DNA of 64,000 nucleotides from Saccharospirillum sp965652395 (GCA_965652395.1 CBFGUW010000024.1:6529-70528), one strand, 5' to 3'; positions 1 to 8,587 are shown, counted from the stretch's first letter. The notes: generated from the sequence alone by a model not told the origin. Program-made: numbers and translations.

Positions 1-226
1 CCTCTCCAAACACATCGCTTTTTAACTTATAGTTCCCTTGTTGGCAGTGTTCCTCTTCACTCCCGGCGAGCTCAACAGAAAATGAACTGAATTCCTTGCC
101 ATCATTTTTTGATTTTTCGACACTGGTAATGGTGAGCTCGGCAATCTGTTCATCGGTATCCGGTTTAAATACTTGGATTTTTTGGCCGATTGCCTTTTGT
201 AAAACATCGTAGTCGAATTTGTTCAT
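1..226 (-). CDS. DUF6916-like protein, 3' end outside the window
   Basis: This is a partial minus-strand reading frame starting at an ATG at 226, with an AAGGA ribosome site just upstream. It stays open for 75 codons to the window edge. The N-terminus (MNKFDYDVLQ...) followed by a FSVELAG...QQGNYKL segment resembles the small DUF6916 family, whose members have an F-S-L/V-x-F/L-x-G stretch and then a QGTY/QGNY turn. These proteins are often found beside phage-tail-collar-like surface proteins and GNAT acetyltransferases, which fits the next gene. A shorter frame at 22-207 lies out of phase and is a shadow. Function is unknown; the family call is from memory of the pattern only. Confidence 0.55.
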   Translation of the reverse strand, partial: MNKFDYDVLQKAIGQKIQVFKPDTDEQIAELTITSVEKSKNDGKEFSSFSVELAGSEEEHCQQGNYKLKSDVFGE

Positions 227-285
227 ATAAATCCTTATGATTTTTTGGTTGACCTGAAAGTTGATCCCGTCCAGAAAACCACTGC

Positions 286-831
286 TCAAACAGCCACAGA
301 TCTGTTGGGGTACCAAACCATTTTTATATAAGGCGCATCCACACTCTCCACTTGAAAGCCTAAGCGGTGATAAAGACGCCTTGCTCCGATATTCTGTTCG
401 AGAACACATAGAGTAAAAGGTGTCATCACCTGTTCGGCACAGTGCATGAAAGAACGAATAACGCTTTCTCCAAAGCCTTTACCCCGTGCACTGGGTATGA
501 AAGCGATATCAACCAGACATACCTCGTTGGGACCAAAGTCCAATGTGGCATTGCCGACGCGCTCCTCATGCTTTTCAATGATAAAGTACATGGCATTTGG
601 GAATTGGCTTCCATAACCTTGGCGTTGAGCATTGACCTGCATATCAAGAATTGACTCGATATATTCCTGGTTATTGTCCGCTTGCCGTAAGTCATCCCTG
701 GTCGATTTGTATAGATTTTCGAGAAATACTTTGTCCGAAGGCCTTGATGGTCTTATATTCAGCCCTTTTGGCATGTGTAATTTACTGAACTCCATGCACG
801 AAACTCCTTTGTCAATTTTGTCATTTATCAT
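286..831 (-). CDS. GNAT family N-acetyltransferase
   Basis: A 181-residue protein with the GNAT fold signature: acetyl-CoA-binding motif A is visible as RGKGFG at residues 116-121, preceded by the beta-strand CLVDIAFIP and followed by the C-terminal NIGARRLYHRLGF segment typical of the family. It should transfer an acetyl group from acetyl-CoA to an amine; the substrate cannot be told. The ATG at 831 overlaps the stop of the upstream oxygenase gene by four bases (ATGA), suggesting translational coupling. A second ATG at 795 has a better ribosome site (AAAGGAG) and would give 169 residues; family alignment fits either start. Confidence 0.85.
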   Translation of the reverse strand: MINDKIDKGVSCMEFSKLHMPKGLNIRPSRPSDKVFLENLYKSTRDDLRQADNNQEYIESILDMQVNAQRQGYGSQFPNAMYFIIEKHEERVGNATLDFGPNEVCLVDIAFIPSARGKGFGESVIRSFMHCAEQVMTPFTLCVLEQNIGARRLYHRLGFQVESVDAPYIKMVWYPNRSVAV

Positions 832-1472
832 ATTGAGTGTTGGATTTCTCCGATGGTTTTAAATATGCTCCTCTCGTTGTTCGATGTTTCATCCAAATTA
901 GTTTCATCCAAATTAATAAATTGTGACTTCAACCAGTCATTCATTTCACAATCAATCACTATGTGGATTCTGTCAGTGTTCCCGCTGTTCTTTACCTCAT
1001 GCAACTCACCGGCATTGATATACCAAAACTCCCCTTCCTCCATAGGTGCTATTTTGTGATTTACCTTGAAAACCACATCAGGATTGGAAAATACACAGAG
1101 ATGAAGACGGGCATCCGGTCCTTCCCAATCCAAACCGTTGTCCCGATGGGGCTTGATAGTCGAGCCAGGTGCGAGCCGCATAAGGCGGACAGACTTGACT
1201 GGACATTCAAGCTGATGAACCCACCATGACAGGTAAGGGCTGCTCTCCAGGCGTGGTAAATCCACCCATTCAGTGGCTGCATCGAGAGAAAACCCTTGGA
1301 GAATGGGGTGGGCATTTGCGTGAACAGAGGCACAGCGGAGCGGCAGGACAGACCAATCGCCGGAGTAACCACGAGTGTTTACATGCTCCAGCCATTGTTC
1401 TTCAACTAGAGAATTAATCTCATCTTGCAGCGCCTTTAAGTCCAGATCTGTTTTTAACCGACAAAATAACAT
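828..1472 (-). CDS. aspartyl/asparaginyl beta-hydroxylase-like 2OG oxygenase
   Basis: 214 residues with the AspH-type jelly-roll signature: KPH (H109), a downstream RLHLCV strand, EEGEFWYINAGELHEV (H158) and an arginine at 168 before the final IHIVID strand. In the AspH family the two histidines hold iron and the arginine binds 2-oxoglutarate, so an Fe(II)/2OG-dependent hydroxylase is likely. Its target may be an amino-acid side chain on a protein or peptide, which is not determinable here. The C-terminal tail carries a duplicated LDET unit caused by a 15-bp tandem repeat at 886-915. It overlaps the GNAT gene by ATGA, so the two are probably co-expressed. Confidence 0.85.
   Translation of the reverse strand: MLFCRLKTDLDLKALQDEINSLVEEQWLEHVNTRGYSGDWSVLPLRCASVHANAHPILQGFSLDAATEWVDLPRLESSPYLSWWVHQLECPVKSVRLMRLAPGSTIKPHRDNGLDWEGPDARLHLCVFSNPDVVFKVNHKIAPMEEGEFWYINAGELHEVKNSGNTDRIHIVIDCEMNDWLKSQFINLDETNLDETSNNERSIFKTIGEIQHSI
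886..915. repeat. 15-bp perfect tandem duplication inside the oxygenase gene
   Basis: The 15-mer GTTTCATCCAAATTA occurs twice head to tail. It is in frame and adds five residues to the C-terminal tail of the oxygenase, outside the conserved jelly-roll. It looks like a recent slippage event. Confidence 0.9.
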
Positions 1473-1612
1473 CCCGAATCACCACAGTCCTTCCTACATC
1501 GTTTAAGTGATAGCACAGAATGCATCGAGCACAACCCAGGAATAAAAATGTACTTATATGAAATTCGTCTAATCTGGACTAAAGAGATGGCTAAACGTAT
1601 CTAAGGAGATTT

Positions 1613-2380
1613 ATGGCGGCTTATTTCATCCTGTCAACGGGACGCTGCGGTACCCAGTGGTTGTACGATCGACTGCGCGCGCCATTGGAAGCCCATGGTT
1701 TTTGGGTCACCCATGAACCGTTGCATTACGGCTACTGTCCAACAGAAAACTCACCGTCACGCCCATTGGTAAGGAATGCATGTGAGATAGAAGGTCATGC
1801 GGACGCGATCCAAGACCATCTAGACAAAGGTGGGCACTATTTGGAGTGCGGCTTTCCTGCCTGGCGGCATTTACCCTGGTTCCAAAAGCGCCTAAACGGG
1901 CCGGTGAAAGTCATCTATCTTCATCGAGACCCGATACAAACAGCTTCTTCCTGGCTGAAACAAAATGCTTTTGTGCCCCCTTTTCTGCCTCATCAAACGG
2001 AGAAAACCTGGTTTAGTCCGTCAGCGGAAGGGGCCTGTCTACCCCAATATCAAGAACGATGGACAGGATTGACGCCTTTCGAGAAGAACTTATATTTCTG
2101 GGCTGAAGTTCAACTTCACGCTCGGCAGTATCGACAGAATTGGTCATCGAATGACTGGCTGACCGTGAGGTTCGAAGAACTGTTTACCGACAAGAGGCTG
2201 GAACAGTTGGGCTATTTTCTGGTAAATCAGTCCCTGGTCGGCTCTCAGATTGACAAGTCACCCTATGACCAACACAGCGGGATACCGCAAACACCTGTTG
2301 TCGAGTCAAAAATGCAGAACCACCCTGAAATATTGCGTATAGCAAAACAACTTCAATACCACTACTCATTTGACCGCTGA
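1613..2380 (+). CDS. sulfotransferase family protein
   Basis: 255 residues. The N-terminal STGRCGTQWL (residues 8-17) matches the 5'-phosphosulfate-binding loop of PAPS-dependent sulfotransferases, and VIYLHRDPIQTASSW (about 100-114) matches the 3'-phosphate-binding strand with its conserved Arg and Ser. The enzyme should move sulfate from PAPS to a hydroxyl or amino acceptor that cannot be identified. No signal peptide, so cytoplasmic. The start is an ATG after AAGGAGATTT. It is divergent from the hydroxylase/GNAT pair and its 3' end overlaps the next frame by 11 bases, so the two are likely one transcript. Confidence 0.82.
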   Translation: MAAYFILSTGRCGTQWLYDRLRAPLEAHGFWVTHEPLHYGYCPTENSPSRPLVRNACEIEGHADAIQDHLDKGGHYLECGFPAWRHLPWFQKRLNGPVKVIYLHRDPIQTASSWLKQNAFVPPFLPHQTEKTWFSPSAEGACLPQYQERWTGLTPFEKNLYFWAEVQLHARQYRQNWSSNDWLTVRFEELFTDKRLEQLGYFLVNQSLVGSQIDKSPYDQHSGIPQTPVVESKMQNHPEILRIAKQLQYHYSFDR

Positions 2381-2906
2381 AATCACTGCTATAGTCAATG
2401 AAGGAAGGGGTGGGAAAACGAGGTGTTTTTTGGCTGGTGTGATCGAAGACGTATTGAATTTCTTTGATGAGATCTGTATGCCCTATCATCTGGCATCTCT
2501 GGATCAGAGTACTTTTTTGCCGGGGTTAATGATAAAGACAGGGCAACTGATTATTGATGTCGAGCAGCTCGTTTTTCCTGGGGACGCATTACACGAAGCG
2601 GGACACATCGCGGTAACACCGAAAGCCAAGCGCGTGGAATTGACCGGCGACGTGCACAAATGCGGTCACGGCCCCGCCGATGAAATGGCCGCCATAGCGT
2701 GGTCTTGGGCCGCGCTCCAGAAGGTGGGTGGCGATCCTGAATTTTTATTTCATGCGCAAGGCTATAAGGGCGGCTCCGAGACATACATTCAGGCTTTTTC
2801 CAGTGGCGGTGGCTTTGGCTATCCCCTGCTGGCCTGGTACGGCATGACTGAAATGCCAGGGCATCCGGAAGCCTTTCCAAAGATGAAACGTTGGTTAAGG
2901 CCATAG
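2370..2906 (+). CDS. HEAGH-motif conserved hypothetical protein
   Basis: 178 residues as drawn from an ATG at 2370 that overlaps the sulfotransferase stop. The conserved part probably begins near residue 24 (VIEDVLNFF), so a downstream GTG start around 2440 is possible. The block FLPGL...FPGDALHEAGHIA (residues 49-81) contains HEAGH, the shape of a zinc-metallopeptidase HExxH site, but I see no clear third metal ligand. The C-terminal half is rich in Trp and Gly (AIAWSWAAL, SSGGGFGYPLLAWYGM). I recall similar proteins only as uncharacterised. A zinc-dependent hydrolase is a guess from one motif. Confidence 0.6.
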   Translation: MTAEITAIVNEGRGGKTRCFLAGVIEDVLNFFDEICMPYHLASLDQSTFLPGLMIKTGQLIIDVEQLVFPGDALHEAGHIAVTPKAKRVELTGDVHKCGHGPADEMAAIAWSWAALQKVGGDPEFLFHAQGYKGGSETYIQAFSSGGGFGYPLLAWYGMTEMPGHPEAFPKMKRWLRP

Positions 2907-2932
2907 GTTCCGAGGCCTTAACCTGTCCGCTC

Positions 2933-3778
2933 CTACATTCCGAGCAATGGTCGCCCGGCCAGAGCCTGTTGGTAAACGAACCACCAGCCAAGTAAGAAAC
3001 TCAGGCTAAAAGCTCCCAACCAGAACCCTGCGTAAGGTACGCGCCGTTTTGACAGTACCCAACCGGCGAGTGGCAACAGATGCATGGCATGAGTGCCGAT
3101 AAAATGCGCCACTCTCACATCACCGGCATTCGTGGCCCAACCAAACCCCAATAGGGGCGTGATGGTCGCTTTCTCCATACCCACGATGGGGCTATCCAAA
3201 GTGCTGATGGTGAACCCGGCAATCACGCTGAGCACAAACGTCAGTACAAGGCCGATGGCGATGCTCCACCGCAATACGCCGGTCAGTCCGCTCTGCCTGT
3301 GTCGGGCCACTTCCACCCCTTGCCAACCTACCATGGCGGTTAATAACAAGGCGCCTATTCCCATTAACGAGTAGAGCAGCGAATGGAGCGCATCGTTGTT
3401 ATTGAAGTGCGAGGCTTCGGCCAGACTTCCCTGTAGGCTGATGTACAACACCTCATACAGGGCTCCGGCCGCCAATAGTCCACTTAACAGACTGCGTCTT
3501 CGACTGTGTTGGAACGCTGGCCGCGTATAAGCCATAAACCAGGCCGCCGTAAGCAGGTAGAGACCGACGGACAGTTGGAACTTCATCGGTTTGATCCAGG
3601 TACTGGCGCCTTCGAACAGCCTGGGGTCGACCAAAGAAGCAATAAAAGAAGGGATCAGCAGCGCCAGTAAAAATAATCCGGACCGGGTTAGCCAGGGGTC
3701 GCGATGATCGAGTTCCCGCAACAGGGTGGCGAGTGAGAACCGGGATTCGGTAATGCCGGGGGCGGTGGTGGTATTCAT
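2933..3778 (-). CDS. multi-pass membrane protein, function unknown
   Basis: 281 residues from the ATG at 3778. That start overlaps the stop of the upstream ABA4-like gene by ATGA, which decides it against the longer open frame reaching 3970. About seven hydrophobic segments can be counted, beginning with SGLFLLALLIPSFIASLV; between them are polar loops such as DPRLFEGASTWIKPMKF and HFNNNDALHSLLYSLMG. No enzyme motif is recognised. Pairing with an ABA4-like protein and divergence from a TetR regulator suggest a small regulated membrane unit. Function unknown. Confidence 0.75.
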   Translation of the reverse strand: MNTTTAPGITESRFSLATLLRELDHRDPWLTRSGLFLLALLIPSFIASLVDPRLFEGASTWIKPMKFQLSVGLYLLTAAWFMAYTRPAFQHSRRRSLLSGLLAAGALYEVLYISLQGSLAEASHFNNNDALHSLLYSLMGIGALLLTAMVGWQGVEVARHRQSGLTGVLRWSIAIGLVLTFVLSVIAGFTISTLDSPIVGMEKATITPLLGFGWATNAGDVRVAHFIGTHAMHLLPLAGWVLSKRRVPYAGFWLGAFSLSFLLGWWFVYQQALAGRPLLGM

Positions 3779-4206
3779 GCGGTGGCCTCCCTGGGTTGGC
3801 GCAGACGGGAAACCCCTTCCAGCACAAAATAAAGCAGCAGCCCAATGGGGCCGAACATAAAAGTGAGCGGCAAGCAGGGCAGTGTCCAGCCGTGATGCAA
3901 ACCCACCTCTCTCGACCGTTGCACCAGCCAGGCACCAATGAACAGATCGAACGCCAGATAGTGCAACCAACCCGCCAGCAGCAAGCCGTCGTGCTGGAAC
4001 AGATCGCGAACCGATGCCAGAGAATCGAAACCGCCTTCCCGGTCGCCCCAGAACATCAGAATCAGCACCAGATAACCGACACCGAGCAGTACCGGCACCG
4101 TGAACTGAACAAGCCGGGCGCTACCCGGCCAGCGGAATGGCAGGAACATCAACGCCAGCCAGGCGGGAAGTACGATCAGGCTGGCGAGGCTGAAGAGCGT
4201 ATTCAT
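3775..4206 (-). CDS. ABA4-like (DUF4281) membrane protein
   Basis: 143 residues with four hydrophobic helices. The central HDGLLLAGWLHYLAFDLFIGAWLVQRS followed by LPLTFMFGPIGLLLYFVL is characteristic of the ABA4-like family. In plants ABA4 is needed for neoxanthin formation; bacterial relatives have no settled function and this host shows no carotenoid genes in the window. It is the first gene of a two-gene minus-strand unit. A TetR regulator starts divergently about 240 bp away, with an inverted repeat between them. Confidence 0.78.
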   Translation of the reverse strand: MNTLFSLASLIVLPAWLALMFLPFRWPGSARLVQFTVPVLLGVGYLVLILMFWGDREGGFDSLASVRDLFQHDGLLLAGWLHYLAFDLFIGAWLVQRSREVGLHHGWTLPCLPLTFMFGPIGLLLYFVLEGVSRLRQPREATA

Positions 4207-4338
4207 GAAGAGCCTCCTTGAGCATTTTTTATAGGTCCCAAACCGTCGAGCCAGTTTGGAACGGGATTGGGCCGCGAACCACTGCCCCTGGTCATCGGAT
4301 TCGGTGTGACCAATGGCGGCTTTAACTTTACAGCGGCA

Positions 4339-4361
4339 AGATTACTTTAGAAGGATAATCT
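4339..4361. promoter_or_regulatory. candidate TetR operator
   Basis: AGATTA and TAATCT arms separated by 11 bp lie between the divergent ABA4-like and TetR genes. The position and size fit an operator for the adjacent TetR-type regulator; binding is inferred. Confidence 0.45.
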
Positions 4362-4449
4362 ATTCTCTGTCAAGATTGATTTAGTCAGTGTAAAGATGTG
4401 GCTCGCTGTGGCAGACTTGACGCCAGCAATCGAAATAGGGGATGAACGG

Positions 4450-5085
4450 ATGCCTGAAGAGAAGACGACAGCGAAACGCCGCTATCATCACGGCGATCTC
4501 AAAGCCGCGTTGTTGGACGCCGCCGAGGCGGTGCTCGCTGAAAAAGGGCTCGAAGGCTTCACTCTGCGCGAGTGTGCCCGTCGCGCGGGTGTCTCCCATG
4601 CGGCGCCCAAACATCACTTTCGGGATGTCGGCCAACTGTTGACGGCGCTGGCCACGCTGGCCTTTCAGCGGTTGAACCAGGCTATGGCAAGCCGCCGCCA
4701 ACCGGTGGAAACTGAAGACCCAAAAGCCGTGTTATTGGCCATCGGCGAAGGGTACATTGCCTTCGCGGCGGATAACCCGCACCTGTTTAACCTGATGTTT
4801 AACTGCGCCCTGCTCGATAACGACGACCCGGAATTCAGGGTTCAAGCCGAGGCGGCTTTTCTTGAACTGGCGAAAACGGTCGCGGCCGTGCGGGGCGTGC
4901 CGGATGCCATGGCGGACGAATCCAGTCGTCTGGATGTCGCCCTTGTGTGGTCCGTTGTGCACGGTTTTTCCCAGTTGTTTATATTTGGGCAATTCGATAT
5001 CGGGCGGGGGGACGACGAAAGCCAGGAAGACTGGCTGAGGCGATTAAGCCGCCAGTTACTGGAGCGGCTGTTGACGTTGTATTGA
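4450..5085 (+). CDS. TetR/AcrR family transcriptional regulator
   Basis: 211 residues from the ATG at 4450; an in-frame ATG at 4396 adds 18 residues that lack family resemblance. The N-terminal helix-turn-helix reads LLDAAEAVLAEKGLEGFTL followed by RECARRAGVSHAAPKHHF, the classic TetR DNA-binding pattern ending in the xxYxHF-type helix. The C-terminal domain (YIAFAADNPHLFNLMFN) resembles the WHG-type ligand-binding/dimerisation domain. It probably represses the divergent membrane-protein pair and perhaps itself through the inverted repeat at 4339-4361. Confidence 0.88.
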   Translation: MPEEKTTAKRRYHHGDLKAALLDAAEAVLAEKGLEGFTLRECARRAGVSHAAPKHHFRDVGQLLTALATLAFQRLNQAMASRRQPVETEDPKAVLLAIGEGYIAFAADNPHLFNLMFNCALLDNDDPEFRVQAEAAFLELAKTVAAVRGVPDAMADESSRLDVALVWSVVHGFSQLFIFGQFDIGRGDDESQEDWLRRLSRQLLERLLTLY

Positions 5086-5109
5086 GCGTGGCGTGATGGG
5101 GCAAGAAAG

Positions 5110-5134
5110 CCCTGGGGTGGAAGCCACCCCAGGG
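5110..5134. terminator. bidirectional hairpin between convergent genes
   Basis: Perfect 11-bp arms CCCTGGGGTGG / CCACCCCAGGG around a 3-base loop lie between the tetR-like gene and the convergent pulA. Pyrimidine runs are modest, so intrinsic termination is probable rather than certain. Confidence 0.7.
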
Positions 5135-5140
5135 AGGGGT

Positions 5141-8100
5141 TTACTTCACAAACACAGCCGTAGTTAACGCCGGTACGGTGAATTCATTGCCGTCTGTCGA
5201 GGCATTTTGAACCACTGCATCCGCACTCGTCTGCAATACCGGGTGCAAACCAAACCCGGTAGCACTGGTTACAGTTAGGCTTTGCTCGGTGTTGGTGGCA
5301 TTGAACACCACCACCAACTCGTTGTGTGCCGGGTCCAGGTCGGCGGCGGTATCGACCAGTCGCATCACTATCACACCGGGCGTTTGCTCCGTGCCGGTGT
5401 TGTGGAAACTGACTACCTCGTTCACCTGATCGGCGGTGTTCAGCCGGAACAGTTTGCTGCTGTTTCGAATATCCAACCATTCGCCGAACTGCTGCGCGGT
5501 CAAGGTGATGGATTGAACGCTGGCATCGGCTTGCGGGTCTGCAATGATGCTTTCAATCAACGCCCAGTTTTCACCATCCACATTTTCACGGGGCAGCCCG
5601 ACATTCCAGTTGTTGTCGCTCTGGTCGAAGTGGACTTTGTTGTACCAGTCGCCACTGTCGTAGCTGTCGCGCGCCATCGATTTGGAGCGCAACAGTTCCG
5701 AACCCATGTGGAAAAACGGAACCCCCTGGCTGAACATCGGAATGCTCAGGGCCAATGCCTGCATCCGTGCGCGGTCGGCTTCGCTTACGGAACTGGCGAC
5801 CTTGTACATGTTGTTGTCCCAAAGGGTTTGGTTGTCGTGTTTCGATACGTAGTTGATCACCTCTTGAGGGTCTTCGGCATAACCGGCCGGGCTGCCGTTG
5901 TAGTCAACTTCGGTGCCGTTAACGACGGTTCCGGTACGGTCGGTGAAGGTGAAGGACTTCAAGTTACCAGCCAGGCCCAGCCGTATTTGATCCATGTCTT
6001 CCAACAGTGCTGCTTTAAAAGCCGCCGGGTCCGCCTGGTTCAAATTATTGGCCACGGCGGCGTTGGCGAAACCTTGGTTTTGCCGGATGGTTTCACCGTT
6101 ATCGAACGGACCACCACCGCGAACGGCATCGCGCAGGCGGTCGGTGAAGGTGCCGACTCCGGTTCCCGCCATGTTGGTTTGGCTGGCGTTTTCACCACGT
6201 TGGTTCTGGCCGACCTCGCCGAAGTCCCAGCCTTCTCCATAAAAATACACATGGTCACGAACGGCCTGAACTTCCGTCAGTGCCCGGGTAATGTTCGACT
6301 TCATGTGGTGACCCATCAGGTCGAAGCGAAAGGCATCGATCTGATAATCGCGTGCCCAGACTTTCAAGCTGTCGATCATCAGTTTTTCGAACATCCGGTG
6401 TTCCGATGCAGTGTTCTGGCAGCAGGTGGAGGTCTCCACTGCGCCGGAGAGTGGGTTGCGGCGGTGGTAATAGCCCGGCACGACTTTATCGAGTACGGAT
6501 TTGGGGTTCAGACCCGCCGCGTTGGTGTGGTTGTACACCACATCCATAACAACCATCAGGCCCATGTCGTGCAACGCTTTTACCATTTCCCGGAATTCGA
6601 GAATGCGTTGTGTGCCTTCGGCATTCGTTGCGTAACTGCCTTCCGGTACAGTGTAGTGGAAGGGGTCGTAACCCCAGTTGAAGCTGTCGAGGTTGCGAAG
6701 ATGGGCATTCAATGACTGCACTTCGCCGCCTTGGCTTTCCGGCAATTGGTCGGCCAACACTTCCGCCACACTTTTGCCGCCGGCGCATTCGGAGCTGTAG
6801 TCCGTGGCGACGGCTTCAACGGCCGCGCAGAGGTCACTGAAGGGTTGTTCCAGATCCACCCGCTGGGTGGGGTCTTCGTCGATGGTGGCAATATCGAAAA
6901 CCGGCAGTAAATGGGCGTGGGTCAGACCGTGATCGGTCAGTGCCTGTAAATGCTGAACGCTCTCCCGACCGGTTTCCGTGAAGGCTTTGTATTTGCCATT
7001 GTATTGGGCACTGCCGTTGGCATCGCTGACGGAGAAATCACGAACGTGCATTTCATAAATGCTGATGTCTTCCGGCTCGTAATCAGGTAAGTTGACCGGG
7101 GTATCCCAGCCTGTTGGTTTCAGGTTGGCGGCTTCCAAATCGACTACCTGGCTGTAGCGACTGTTGACGGCCAGACTCAGGCTGTAAGGGTCGGTTACGC
7201 GAAGCGTTTCAATAGCGTCGCTTTCGTGGTGAAAGACCTCGACTTCATAGAGGTAATAGGCTTCGTTCAGGTTCTGATCCACCGTTAAAGACCAGATACC
7301 CGAGGCCTCGTCCAATCCCATGGGTGTAATGGTTTCACCGTTGCCTGGGTTAAGAACCAGCGAAACGGACTGGGCCGTGGGTGCCCAGACGTCAAACACC
7401 GTGGTGTTGCCATCGATCAGTCGCGCACCCAGGGTTGCTTCAGCGGCTTCGTCGGCATAAAGGGAATCCAGCACGCCTGGCGTTTGCACTTCCGTTGCAT
7501 TGACCAACTCACCTTCGCTGTCGTATTCAGCGACCCACAGCTGACCTTTTAACAGACTCTTGCGGTTGGCATCCGTTGTGTCTATCGCCCAGCCCTGCCA
7601 ATCGGCCAGGTGAGGAAAGCGGTCTGCTGTGTTTTGGGAAATGTCGGCTTGGCTAAGTTCAAGCGATTCGCCGCCGGTAATTGCTTTGGTGCTTGCGTCA
7701 ACTGACAGAGCGGCTGGAGCCGAGTGCCAAAGGGTGATCTTGTTTTCATCGTTCTTCGGGTTATACAGCAAACGATCCTGAGTCACCCAATGAGCGGCCG
7801 CACCGGTGACTTCGACGGGCGGTTCCAGAACGGGGTCGGTATAGAGCTTGTCCACCCCTTCGAATAAAAAGATTCGGTTGCCCAGAGTCTCGCGGTCGAA
7901 CTGCCAGTCTTTCCCGCCGATGTCTTTTTCATCGCCCTTGTGCACGATGAACAGGAAGTCATTCCAGGCTTCGGTATTCATTGAGACCACCAGCACAAGC
8001 CCGTAGTTTTCATCCACGGCACTGCCGGACAGTGGCGCGTCCCAACTCGTCGGGTTGCTCAGTTCTCCCTGTACGCTGTCCCGGTCATCTTCCCACAAGT

Positions 8101-8350
8101 GCAGTCCCCAACCTTGGTAAGCCGCTTTGTCGACCCGGCCATCGTCGCCGAGATGATCATTGCGTTTGTAGTAAATAACGGCCTCGTTGGCTTTGGGCTC
8201 GTAGATAGGCTCGGGCAAGGTGGTCGGGTTTTCGTTGTCGGGCAGATCATTGTCGTTATCGGTGTCTCCCCCTGAAGGCGCGTTCGTATTGCAGCCGCTC
8301 AGCATGGCCATCAGGCAGAGCAGGCCTACTCCCAGTCGAATTTTCAGCAT
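5141..8350 (-). CDS. pulA: pullulanase-type alpha-1,6-glucosidase, lipoprotein
   Basis: 1069 residues from the ATG at 8350 (GAGGA upstream). The signal peptide ends in a lipobox, LMAMLSGC, so it is probably an outer-membrane or secreted lipoprotein. Order: Asp/Asn-rich linker, PUD/CBM41-like starch-binding domain (EAVIYYKRND...WGLHLWED), CBM48-like domain (FDVWAPTAQSVSLVL), GH13 barrel of the pullulanase subfamily, and a C-terminal beta domain. Catalytic residues: nucleophile D677 in DAFRFDLMGHH, acid E706 in YGEGWDFGE, D839 in KHDNQ. It cleaves alpha-1,6 branches of pullulan, amylopectin or glycogen. Divergent from a giant amylase gene. Confidence 0.95.
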   Translation of the reverse strand: MLKIRLGVGLLCLMAMLSGCNTNAPSGGDTDNDNDLPDNENPTTLPEPIYEPKANEAVIYYKRNDHLGDDGRVDKAAYQGWGLHLWEDDRDSVQGELSNPTSWDAPLSGSAVDENYGLVLVVSMNTEAWNDFLFIVHKGDEKDIGGKDWQFDRETLGNRIFLFEGVDKLYTDPVLEPPVEVTGAAAHWVTQDRLLYNPKNDENKITLWHSAPAALSVDASTKAITGGESLELSQADISQNTADRFPHLADWQGWAIDTTDANRKSLLKGQLWVAEYDSEGELVNATEVQTPGVLDSLYADEAAEATLGARLIDGNTTVFDVWAPTAQSVSLVLNPGNGETITPMGLDEASGIWSLTVDQNLNEAYYLYEVEVFHHESDAIETLRVTDPYSLSLAVNSRYSQVVDLEAANLKPTGWDTPVNLPDYEPEDISIYEMHVRDFSVSDANGSAQYNGKYKAFTETGRESVQHLQALTDHGLTHAHLLPVFDIATIDEDPTQRVDLEQPFSDLCAAVEAVATDYSSECAGGKSVAEVLADQLPESQGGEVQSLNAHLRNLDSFNWGYDPFHYTVPEGSYATNAEGTQRILEFREMVKALHDMGLMVVMDVVYNHTNAAGLNPKSVLDKVVPGYYHRRNPLSGAVETSTCCQNTASEHRMFEKLMIDSLKVWARDYQIDAFRFDLMGHHMKSNITRALTEVQAVRDHVYFYGEGWDFGEVGQNQRGENASQTNMAGTGVGTFTDRLRDAVRGGGPFDNGETIRQNQGFANAAVANNLNQADPAAFKAALLEDMDQIRLGLAGNLKSFTFTDRTGTVVNGTEVDYNGSPAGYAEDPQEVINYVSKHDNQTLWDNNMYKVASSVSEADRARMQALALSIPMFSQGVPFFHMGSELLRSKSMARDSYDSGDWYNKVHFDQSDNNWNVGLPRENVDGENWALIESIIADPQADASVQSITLTAQQFGEWLDIRNSSKLFRLNTADQVNEVVSFHNTGTEQTPGVIVMRLVDTAADLDPAHNELVVVFNATNTEQSLTVTSATGFGLHPVLQTSADAVVQNASTDGNEFTVPALTTAVFVK

Positions 8351-8435
8351 GGTGCTTTCCTCGTCGCATTCTTGTTTTTTTACAACGTTGGGCACTCTGG
8401 CCAATGAACACGGAAAGTAACAGGCGGAATGTCGC

Positions 8436-8518
8436 GGGTGGAGGAAAATGGCGGTGGGTTGATGGGGGTGGAGAAGGGGAAGTAAAAACCAAACCCCTAT
8501 TGTTTTCGGCCTCCACCC
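8436..8518. promoter_or_regulatory. three GGGTGGAG(G/A) motifs in the pulA-amylase divergent promoter
   Basis: GGGTGGAGG at 8436-8444, GGGTGGAGA at 8466-8474 and the reverse complement CCTCCACCC at 8510-8518 sit between the two divergent starch genes. They resemble the enterobacterial MalT box (GGGGAKGAGG) at about 8 of 10 positions. A MalT-like activator controlling both genes is inferred; no such gene is in the window. Confidence 0.4.
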
Positions 8519-8587
8519 GTTGACGACAAGCGTGCACACTGCGAGGTCAAAATTCTGTGCCCAACAAAAATAAGAGAGAGGTTGACC

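Noticed and set aside
22..207. 61-codon open frame on the minus strand at the left edge
   Set aside because: Out of phase with the frame starting at 226 that has a ribosome site and resembles DUF6916.
886..915. The 15-bp tandem duplication as a regulatory repeat
   Set aside because: It is in frame within the tail of the oxygenase gene and is simplest as replication slippage.
5282..6715. 477-codon open frame on the plus strand
   Set aside because: It is antisense to the catalytic part of pulA, shows the low-complexity composition of a shadow frame in GC-rich DNA and has no ribosome site.
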